Source: Strigamia acuminata
Lineage: Eukaryota > Arthropoda > Chilopoda > Geophilomorpha > Linotaeniidae
Reading direction: 5' to 3'
NCBI GenBank assembly: GCA_949358305.1
Contig: CASHSZ010000053.1
Span: 62,001-126,000, forward strand
DNA length: 64,000 nucleotides
Part shown: positions 11,801 to 22,092 of the stretch, in pieces
Numbering within the stretch: the first letter of the stretch is position 1
Layout of the letters: every line of letters begins with the position of its first letter
Notes under the pieces: generated by a model
What the model was told of the DNA's origin: nothing
Databases searched by the model: none
What the model saw: only the letters and a program-made list of their open reading frames with translations
Translations under genes and position numbers: made by a program

Positions 11801-13870
11801 GCTGGAAAAATGCTGGAAAAATGCTGGAAAAATGCTGGAAAAATGCTGGAAAAATGCTGGAAAAATGCTGGAAAAATGCTGGAAAAATGCTGGAAAAATG
11901 CTGGAAAAATGCTGGAAAAATGCTGGAAAAATGCTGGAAAAATGCTGGAAAAATGCTGGAAAAATGCTGGAAAAATGCTGGAAAAATGCTGGAAAAATGC
12001 TGGAAAAATGCTGGAAAAATGCTGGAAATCTCCTTTGGAGGACTCTTGGAAGATTCATGAAGAATTCCCCTTGGGGGACCCTTCGGAGATTCTTGAAAAA
12101 TTCGCCTTGGAGGACCCTTGGTAGATTCTTGAAAAATCTCTCTTGGGGGACCCTTTGGAGATTCTTGAAAAATCCCCTTTGGGGGACCCTTGGGAGATTC
12201 ATGAAGAATTCCCGTCTGGGGACCCTTGGGAGATTCTTGAAAAATCTCTCTTGGGGGACCCTTGGCAGATTCATGAAGAATTCCCTTTGGGGGACCCTTG
12301 GAAAAATGCTGGAAAAATGCTGGAAAAATGCTGGAAAAATGCTGGAAAAATGCTGGAAAAATGCTGGAAAAATGCTGGAAAAATGCTGGAAAAATGCTGG
12401 AAAAATGCTGGAAAAATGCTGGAAAAATGCTGGAAAAATGCTGGAAATCTCCTTTGGAGGACTCTTGGGAGATTCATGAAGAATTCCCCTTGGGAGACCC
12501 TTCGGAGATTCTTGAAAAATTCGCCTTGGAAGACCCTTGGTAAATTCTTGAAAAATCTACCTTGGGGGACCCTTGGGAGATTCACGAAGAATTCCCCTTG
12601 GAAAAATGCTGGAAAAATGCTGGAAAAATGCTGGAAAAATGCTGGAAAAATGCTGGAAAAATGCTGGAAAAATGCTGGAAAAATGCTGGAAAAATGCTGG
12701 AAAAATGCTGGAAAAATGCTGGAAAAATGCTGGAAAAATGCTGGAAAAATGCTGGAAAAATGCTGGAAAAATGCTGGAAAAATGCTGGAAAAATGCTGGA
12801 AAAATGCTGGAAAAATGCTGGAAAAATGCTGGAAAAATGCTGGAAAAATGCTGGAAAAATGCTGGAAAAATGCTGGAAAAATGCTGGAAAAATGCTGGAA
12901 AAATGCTGGAAAGATGCTGGAAAAATGCTGACAAAATGCTGGAAATCTTCTTTGGAGGACTCTTGGGAGATTCATGAAGAATTCCCCTTGGGGAACCCTT
13001 GGGAGATTCATGAAGAATTCCCGTCTGGGGACCCTTGGGAGATTCTTGAAAAATCTCTCTTGGGGGACCCTTGGCAGATTCATGAAGAATTCCCTTTGGG
13101 GGACCCTTGGAAAAATGCTGGAAAAATGCTGGAAAAATGCTGGAAAAATGCTGAAAAAATGCTGGAAAAATGCTGGAAAAATGCTGACAAAATGCTGGAA
13201 ATCTTCTTTGGAGGACTCTTGGGAGATTCATGAAGAATTCCCCTTGGGAAACCCTTCGGAGATTCTTGAAAAATTCGCCTTGGAGGACCCTTGGTAGATT
13301 CTTGAAAAATCTCCCTTGGGGGACCCTTTGGAGATTCTTGAAAAATCCCCCTTGGGGGACCCTTGGGAGATTCATGAAGAATTCCCGTCTGGGGACCCTT
13401 GGGAGATTCTTGAAAAATCTCTCTTGGGGGACCCTTGGCAGATTCATGAAGAATTCCCTTTGGGGGACCCTTGGAAAAATGCTGGAAAAATGCTGGAAAA
13501 ATGCTGGAAAAATGCTGGAAAAATGCTGGAAATCTCCTTTGGAGGACTCTTGGGAGATTCATGAAGAATTCCCCTTGGGGGACCCTTCGGAGATTCTTGA
13601 AAAATTTGCCTTGGAGGACCCTTGGTAGATTCTTGAAAAATCTCTCTTGGGGGACCTTTGGCAGATTCATGAAGAATTCCCTTTGGGGGACCCTTGGAAA
13701 AATGCTGGAAAAATGCTGGAAAAATGCTGGAAAAATGCTGAAAAAATGCTGGAAAAATGCTGGAAAAATGCTGGAAAAATGCTGGAAAAATGCTGGAAAA
13801 ATGCTGGAAAAATGCTGAAAAAATGCTGGAAAAATGTTGGAAAAATGCTGGAAAAATGCTGGAAAAATGC

Positions 13871-14073
13871 TGGAAAAACGCTGGAAAAACGCTGGAAAAA
13901 CGCTGGAAAAACGCTGGAAAAACGCTGGAAAAACGCTGGAAAAACGCTGGAAAAACGCTGGAAAAACGCTGGAAAAACGCTGGAAAAACGCTGGAAAAAC
14001 GCTGGAAAAACGCTGGAAAAACGCTGGAAAAACGCTGGAAAAACGCTGGAAAAACGCTGGAAAAACGCTGGAA
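13871..14073. repeat. Homogeneous block of the CG variant (GCTGGAAAAAC), about 18 copies
   Basis: About eighteen consecutive 11-bp units carry ACGC in place of ATGC, flanked on both sides by pure ATGC units. Such purity indicates local amplification or gene conversion of one variant. Confidence 0.93.
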
Positions 14074-17000
14074 AAATGCTGGAAAAATGCTGGAAAAATG
14101 CTGGAAAAATGCTGGAAAAATGCTGGAAAAATGCTGGAAAAATGCTGGAAAAATGCTGGAAAAATGCTGGAAAAATGCTGGAAAAATGCTGGAAAAATGC
14201 TGGAAAAATGCTGGAAAAATGCTGGAAAAATGCTGGAAAAATGCTGGAAAAATGCTGGAAAAATGCTGGAAAAATGCTGGAAAAATGCTGACAAAATGCT
14301 GGAAATCTTCTTTGGAGGACTCTTGGGAGATTCATGAAGAATTCCCCTTGGGGGACCCTTTGGAGATTCTTGAAAAATCCCCCTTGGGGGACCCTTGGGA
14401 GATTCATGAAGAATTCCCGTCTGGGGACCCTTGGGAGATTCTTGAAAAATCTCTCTTGGGGGACCCTTGGCAGATTCATGAAGAATTCCCTTTGGAGGAC
14501 CCTTGGAAAAATGCTGGAAAAATGCTGGAAAAATGCTGGAAAAATGCTGGAAAAATGCTGGAAAAATGCTGGAAAAATGCTGGAAAAATGCTGGAAAAAT
14601 GCTGGAAAAATGCTGGAAAAATGCTGGAAAAATGCTGGAAAAATGCTGACAAAATGCTGGAAAAATGCTGGAAAAATGCTGGAAAAATGCTGACAAAATG
14701 CTGGAAATCTTCTTTGGAGGACTCTTGGGAGATTCATGAAGAATTCCCCTTGGGGGACCCTTCGGAGATTCTTGAAAAATTCGCCTTGGAGGACCCTTGG
14801 TAGATTCTTGAAAAATCTACCTTGGGGGACCCTTGGGAGATTCACGAAGAATTCCCCTTGGAAAAATGCTGGAAAAATGCTGGAAAAATGCTGGAAAAAT
14901 GCTGGAAAGATGCTGGAAAAATGCTGGAAAAATGCTGGAAAAATGCTGGAAAAATGCTGGAAAAATGCTGGAAAAATGCTGGAAAAATGCTGGAAAAATG
15001 CTGGAAAAATGCTGGAAAAATGCTGGAAAAATGCTGGAAAAATGCTGGAAAAATGCTGGAAAAATGCTGGAAAAATGCTGGAAAAATGCTGAAAAAATGC
15101 TGGAAAAATGCTGGAAAAATGCTGGAAAAATGCTGGAAAAATGCTGGAAAAATGCTGGAAAAATGCTTGAAAAATGCTGGAAAAATGCTGGAAAAATGCT
15201 GGAAATCTCCTTTGGAGGACTCTTGGGAGATTCATGAAGAATTCTCCTTGGGGGACCCTTCGGAAATTCTTGAAAAATTCGCCTTGGAAGACCCTTGGTA
15301 GATTCTTGAAAAATCTACCTTGGGGGACCCTTGGGAGATTCATGAAGAATTCCCCTTGGGGAACCCTTGGAAAAATGCTGGAAAAATGCTGGAAAAATGC
15401 TGGAAAATTGCTGGAAAAATGCTGGAAAAATGCTGGAAAAATGCTGGAAAAATGCTGGAAAAATGCTGGAAAAATGCTGGAAAAATGCTGGAAAAATGCT
15501 GGAAAAATGCTGGAAAAATGCTTGAAAAATGCTGGAAAAATGCTGGAAAAATGCTGGAAATCTCCTTTGGAGGACTCTTGGGAGATTCATGAAGAATTCT
15601 CCTTGGGGGACCCTTCGGAAATTCTTGAAAAATTCGCCTTGGAAGACCCTTGGTAGATTCTTGAAAAATCTACCTTGGGGGACCCTTGGGAGATTCATGA
15701 AGAATTCCCCTTGGGGAACCCTTGGAAAAATGCTGGAAAAATGCTGGAAAAATGCTGGAAAATTGCTGGAAAAATGCTGGAAAAATGCTGGAAAAATGCT
15801 GGAAAAATGCTGGAAAAATGCTGGAAAAATGCTGGAAAAATGCTGGAAAAATGCTGGAAAAATGCTGGAAAAATGCTGACAAAATGCTGGAAATCTTCTT
15901 TGGAGGACTCTTGGGAGATTCATGAAGAATTCCCCTTGGGGGACCCTTCGGAGATTCTTGAAAAATTTGCCTTGGAGGACCCTTGGTAGATTCTTGAAAA
16001 ATCTCCCTTGGGGGACCCTTTGGAGATTCTTGAAAAATCCCCCTTGGGGGACCCTTGGGAGATTCATGAAGAATTCCCATCTGGGGACCCTTGGGAGATT
16101 CTTGAAAAATCTCTCTTGGGGGACCCTTGGCAGATTCATGAAGAATTCCCTTTGGAGGACCCTTGGAAAAATGCTGGAAAAATGCTGGAAAAATGCTGGA
16201 AAAATGCTGGAAAAATGCTGGAAAAATGCTGGAAAAATGCTGGAAAAATGCTGGAAAAATGCTGGAAAAATGCTGGAAAAATGCTGGAAAAATGCTGACA
16301 AAATGCTGGAAAAATGCTGGAAAAATGCTGGAAAAATGCTGACAAAATGCTGGAAATCTTCTTTGGAGGACTCTTGGGAGATTCATGAAGAATTCCCCTT
16401 GGGGGACCCTTCGGAGATTCTTGAAAAATTCGCCTTGGAGGACCCTTGGTAGATTCTTGAAAAATCTCCCTTGGGGGACCCTTTGGAGATTCTTGAAAAA
16501 TCCCCCTTGGGGGACCCTTGGGAGATTCATGAAGAATTCCCGTCTGGGGACCCTTGGGAGATTCTTGAAAAATCTCTCTTGGAGGACTCTTGGGAGATTC
16601 ATGAAGAATTCCCCTTGGGGGACCCTTCGGAGATTCTTGAAAAATTCGCCTTGGATGACCCTTGGTAGATTCTTGAAAAATCTCCCTTGGGAGACCCTTT
16701 GGAGATTCTTGAAAAATCTCCCTTGGGGGACCCTTGGGAGATTCATGAAGAATTCCCGTCTGGGGACCCTTGGGAGATTCTTGAAAAATCTCTCTTGGAG
16801 GACTCTTGGGAGATTCATGAAGAATTCCCCTTGGGGGACCCTTCGGAGATTCTTGAAAAATTTGCCTTGGAAGACCCTTGGTAGATTCTTGAAAAATCTA
16901 CCTTGGGGGACCCTTGGGAGATTCACGAAGAATTCCCCTTGGAAAAATGCTGGAAAAATGCTGGAAAAATGCTGGAAAAATGCTGGGAAAATGCTGGAAA

Positions 17001-18000
17001 AATGCTGGAAAAATGCTGGAAAAATGCTGGAAAAATGCTGGGAAAATGCTGGAAAAATGCTGGAAAAATGCTGGAAAAATGCTGGAAAAATGCTGGAAAA
17101 ATGCTGGAAAAATGCTGGAAAAATGCTGGAAAAATGCTGGAAAAATGCTGGAAAAATGCTGGAAAAATGCTGGAAAAATGCTGGAAATATGCTGGAAATA
17201 TGCTGGAAAAATGCTGGAAAAATGCTGGAAAAATGCTGGAAAAATGCTGGAAATCTTCCTTGGAGGACCCTTGGGAGATTCATGAAGAATTCCCCTTGGG
17301 AGACCCTTCGGAGATTCTTGAAAAATTTGCCTTGGAGGACCCTTGGTAGATTCTTGAAAAATCTCCCTTGGGGGACCCTTTGGAGATTCTTGAAAAATCC
17401 TCCTTGGAGGACCCTTGGAAAAATGCTGGAAAAATGCTGGAAAAATGCTCGAAAAATGCTGGAAAAATGCTGGAAAAATGCTGGAAAAATGCTCGAAAAA
17501 TGCTGGAAAAATGCTGGAAAAATGCTGGAAAAATGCTGGAAAAATGCTGGAAAAATGCTGGAAAAATGCTGGAAAAATGCTGGAAAAATGCTGGAAAAAT
17601 GCTGGAAATCTTCTTTGGAGGACTCTTGGGAGATTCATGAAGAATTCCCCTTGGGGGACCCTTCGGAGATTCTTGAAAAATTCGCCTTGGAGGACCCTTG
17701 GTAGATTCTTGAAAAATCTCCCTTGGGGGACCCTTTGGAGATTCTTGAAAAATCCCCCTTGGGGGACCCTTGGGAGATTCATGAAGAATTCCCGTCTGGG
17801 GACCCTTGGGAGATTCTTGAAAAATCTCTCTTGGGGGACCCTTGGCAGATTCATGAAGAATTCTCTTTGGGGGACCCTTGGAAAAATGCTGGAAAAATGC
17901 TGGAAAAATGCTGGAAAAATGCTGGAAAAATGCTGGAAAAATGCTGGAAAAATGCTGGAAAAATGCTGGAAAAATGCTGGAAAAATGCTGGAAAAATGCT

Positions 18001-18111
18001 GGAAAAACGCTGGAAAAACGCTGGAAAAACGCTGGAAAAACGCTGGAAAAACGCTGGAAAAACGCTGGAAAAACGCTGGAAAAACGCTGGAAAAACGCTG
18101 GAAAAACGCTG
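18001..18111. repeat. Second CG-variant block, about 10 copies
   Basis: Ten consecutive ACGC-type units are embedded in ATGC units, with flanking 36-bp blocks similar to those around the 13.9-kb block. Confidence 0.93.
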
Positions 18112-21070
18112 GAAAAATGCTGGAAAAATGCTGGAAAAATGCTGGAAAAATGCTGGAAAAATGCTGGAAAAATGCTGGAAAAATGCTGGAAAAATGCTGG
18201 AAAAATGCTGGAAAAATGCTGGAAAAATGCTGGAAAAATGCTGGAAAAATGCTGGAAAAATGCTGGAAAAATGCTGGAAAAATGCTGGAAAAATGCTGGA
18301 AAAATGCTGGAAAAATGCTGGAAAAATGCTGGAAAAATGCTGGAAAAATGCTGGAAAAATGCTGGAAAAATGCTGACAGAATGCTGGAAATCTTCTTTGG
18401 AGGACTCTTGGGAGATTCATGAAGAATTCCCCTTGGGGGACCCTTCGGAGATTCTTGAAAAATTCGCCTTGGAGGACCCTTGGTAGATTCTTGGAAAATC
18501 TCCCTTGGGGGAACCTTTGGAGATTCTTGAAAAATCCCCCTTGGGGAACCCTTGGGAGATTCATGAAGAATTCCCGTCTGGGGACCCTTGAGAGATTCTT
18601 GAAAAATCTCTCTTGGAGGACTCTTGGGAGATTCATGAAGAATTCCCCTTAGGGGACCCTTCGGAGATTCTTGAAAAATTTGCCTTGGAAGACCCTTGGT
18701 AGATTCTTGAAAAATCTACCTTGGGGGACCCTTGGGAGATTCACGAAGAATTCCCCTTGGAAAAATGCTGGAAAAATGCTGGAAAAATGCTGGAAAAATG
18801 CTGGAAAAATGCTGGAAAAATGCTGGAAAAATGCTGGAAAAATGCTGGAAAAATGCTGGAAAAATGCTGGAAAAATGCTGGAAAAATGCTGGAAAAATGC
18901 TGGAAAAATGCTGGAAAAATGCTGACAAAATGCTGGAAATCTTCTTTGGAGGACTCTTGGGAGATTCATGAAGAATTCCCCTTGGGGGACCCTTCGGAGA
19001 TTCTTGAAAAATTCGCCTTGGAGGACCCTTGGTAGATTCTTGAAAAATCTCCCTTGGGGGACCCTTTGGAGATTCTTGAAAAATCCCCCTTGGGGGACCC
19101 TTGGGAGATTCATGAAGAATTCCCGTCTGGGGACCCTTGGGAGATTCTTGAAAAATCTCTCTTGGAGGACTCTTGGGAGATTCATGAAGAATTCCCCTTG
19201 GGGGACCCTTCGGAGATTCTTGAAAAATTTGCCTTGGAAGACCCTTGGTAGATTCTTGAAAAATCTACCTTGAGGGACCCTTGGGAGATTCACGAAGAAT
19301 TCCCCTTGGAAAAATGCTGGAAAAATGCTGGAAAAATGCTGGAAAAATGCTGGAAAAATGCTGGAAAAATGCTGGAAAAATGCTGGAAAAATGCTGGAAA
19401 AATGCTGGAAAAATGCTGGAAAAATGCTGGAAAAATGCTGGAAAAATGCTGGAAAAATGCTGGAAAAATGCTGGAAAAATGCTGGAAAAATGCTGGAAAA
19501 ATGCTGGAAAAATGCTGGAAAAATGCTGGAAAAATGCTGGAAAAATGCTGACAAAATGCTGGAAATCTTCTTTGGAGGACTCTTGGGAGATTCATGAAGA
19601 ATTCCCCTTGGGGGACCCTTCGGAGATTCTTGAAAAATTCGCCTTGGAGGACCCTTGGTAGATTCTTGAAAAATCTCCCTTGGAGGACCCTTTGGAGATT
19701 CTTGAAAAATCCCCCTTGGGGGACCCTTGGGAGATTCATGAAGAATTCCCGTCTGGGGACCCTTGGGAGATTCTTGAAAAATCTCTCTTGGAGGACTCTT
19801 GGGAGATTCATGAAGAATTCCCCTTGGGGGACCCTTCGGAGATTCTTGAAAAATTTGCCTTGGAAGACCCTTGGTAGATTCTTGAAAAATCTACCTTGGG
19901 GGACCCTTGGGAGATTCACGAAGAATTCCCCTTGGAAAAATGCTGGAAAAATGCTGGAAAAATGCTGGAAAAATGTTGGGAAAATGCTGGAAAAATGCTG
20001 GAAAAATGCTGGAAAAATGCTGGAAAAATGCTGGAAAAATGCTGGAAAAATGCTGGAAAAATGCTGGGAAAATGCTGGAAAAATGCTGGAAAAATGCTGG
20101 AAAAATGCTGGAAAAATGCTGGAAAAATGCTGGAAAAATGCTGGAAAAATGCTGGAAAAATGCTGGAAAAATGCTGGAAAAATGCTGGAAATATGCTGGA
20201 AATATGCTGGAAAAATGCTGGAAAAATGCTGGAAAAATGCTGGAAAAATGCTGGAAATCTTCCTTGGAGGACCCTTGGGAGATTCATGAAGAATTCCTCT
20301 TGGGAGACCCTTCGGAGATTCTTGAAAAATTTGCCTTGGAGGACCCTTGGTAGATTCTTGAAAAATCTCCCTTGGGGGACCCTTTGGAGATTCTTGAAAA
20401 ATCCTCCTTGGAGGACCCTTGGAAAAATGCTGGAAAAATGCTGGAAAAATGCTCGAAAAATGCTGGAAAAATGCTGGAAAAATGCTGGAAAAATGCTGGA
20501 AAAATGCTGGAAAAATGCTGGAAAAATGCTGGAAAAATGCTGGAAAAATGCTGGAAAAATGCTGGAAAAATGCTGGAAAAATGCTGGAAAAATGCTGGAA
20601 ATCTTCTTTGGAGGACTCTTGGGAGATTCATGAAGAATTCCCCTTGGGGGACCCTTCGGAGATTCTTGAAAAATTTGCCTTGGAGGACCCTTGGTAGATT
20701 CTTGAAAAATCTCCCTTGGGGGACCCTTTGGAGATTCTTGAAAAATCCTCCTTGGAGGACCCTTGGAAAAATGCTGGAAAAATGCTGGAAAAATGCTCGA
20801 AAAATGCTGGAAAAATGCTGGAAAAATGCTGGAAAAATGCTGGAAAAATGCTGGAAAAATGCTGGAAAAATGCTGGAAAAATGCTGGAAAAATGCTGGAA
20901 AAATGCTGGAAAAATGCTGGAAAAATGCTGGAAAAATGCTGGAAATCTTCTTTGGAGGACTCTTGGGAGATTCATGAAGAATTCCCCTTGGGGGACCCTT
21001 CGGAGATTCTTGAAAAATTCGCCTTGGAGGACCCTTGGTAGATTCTTGAAAAATCTCCCTTGGGGGACCC

Positions 21071-22040
21071 TGCTGCGATCCGGGTTTTTATCACACTTAT
21101 TCCTAATAAATAAGCGCGAAACCGCAGGTGAATGCTTTAAAATAAGGCTTATATCGCGGCCGTAAATTATCTAGGGTTAATTTAATAAGAAGAAATAAAA
21201 AGACAGTTTTATCAATAAAATATACACTTTTTATTCGTTTAATTACAATGACTAGTATGAAATATGTATTTATTAAAAGCGACAAGTCGCGAAATAAAAG
21301 GAGCGGGAAAAAGAGAACAATGGAAGGGCTTGCAACGACTGTTGCAAGCTACAAAGCGCGGCGAATGCGCTTGACAACCAAAGTTGTTAGGAAAATGGCT
21401 TTCGCTATTTTCCTCTCGACACTCACACGTACGATGGTCCTGGGACGATGGTTCACGGTGAGTCTTCTGCAGCTCGTACGACGGCTCGGCGGCGGTGGTT
21501 CACGTCTGCAGGCGTCCGTTCACGTTCGATGGCGGTGGCAACAGTTCGCGCTGCTGCGACGGCGATAGTTCACGCGACACGGGAACTTCTACTTCTCGAT
21601 TCGATAGCTGGAATTAGCGACGGCTAATTCAAGCAAGATTGCTGGCTTTGTAAGTCGTTACAAAGCAAGCTGGTGAAACTTGACGGTTACACGGTCCACT
21701 GTCAATACGTATTGTCGGAGCAAATATCGCAGTGATGTTGTGGGTTGTGTATTTTTGTCAAGAGTCCCGATTGAAGCTAGGGCGCGAGCCCGGCACGCTT
21801 CAATATTGCGCAGATAATCTGCGCAATTAGCTGAAACTGGTGCAACAAAGGATTATTGCCCAATATTGCACCATAACGGTTAATTATCGTTTTCACCCCA
21901 GCCAACCTGAGGTGATATGTGCCTAGGAAAGTTTCCTCCCCTTCGTCACATGATCTGACTTGGCGTGTGCCACAGTCAAATTAATTAGAAGACACAATTA
22001 ATTTATCTTCTAAGTTGGTGAAATATTTGAGATCACCACA
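21071..22040 (-). repeat. 3' LTR of element B (970 bp)
   Basis: On the plus strand it begins TGCTGCGATCCGGG and ends GAGATCACCACA. It matches 41417-42386 except for about three single-base differences, near 21435, 21567 and 21928. It contains many short perfect hairpins (for example CTTGCAAC/GTTGCAAG near 21330, AAAGCGC/GCGCTT near 21355, GGAAAATG/CATTTTCC-type near 21395, GCTTTGTAA/TTACAAAGC near 21645), and AATAAA in the element's sense near 21235. Small ORFs inside it have no family resemblance. Confidence 0.95.
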
Positions 22041-22053
22041 CATCCCCCCATTT
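22041..22053 (-). promoter_or_regulatory. Polypurine tract of element B
   Basis: In the element's sense the sequence immediately before the 3' LTR is AAATGGGGGGATG, the expected primer for plus-strand DNA synthesis. Confidence 0.75.
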
Positions 22054-22092
22054 AAGACGAATCTTACATGGAGAGAAATGAACGAATCCAAT

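Larger units (their letters stand above)
8839..21070. repeat. Satellite array, segment 3 (largest, 12.2 kb)
   Basis: Long runs of the 11-bp unit GCTGGAAAAAT (up to about 35 tandem copies near 11630-12020) alternate with blocks of three to eight 36-bp units of the type CCTTGGGGGACCCTTGGGAG...CATGAAGAAT. Entry to a block is usually via GCTGGAAATCT, often preceded by the variant GCTGACAAAATGC; exit is via CCCTTGGAAAAATGC. Cassettes repeat at larger scale, for example a 344-bp unit at 20250-20600 repeated at 20600-20945. Long apparent ORFs on both strands (up to 622 codons at 10406-12274) are by-products of a stop-free repeat. The segment ends exactly at element B, inside a 36-bp unit. Confidence 0.97.

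Noticed and set aside
10406-12274. A 622-codon ORF on the minus strand (and many shorter ones on both strands) within the satellite
   Set aside because: The 11-bp unit lacks stop trinucleotides on both strands and both repeat lengths allow codon-phase periodicity; overlapping ORFs of equal quality occur in other frames, with no domain or start signal.
8839-12600. CRISPR array (regular short repeats)
   Set aside because: There are no unique spacers; the units are contiguous tandem copies of 11 or 36 bp and the context is eukaryotic.
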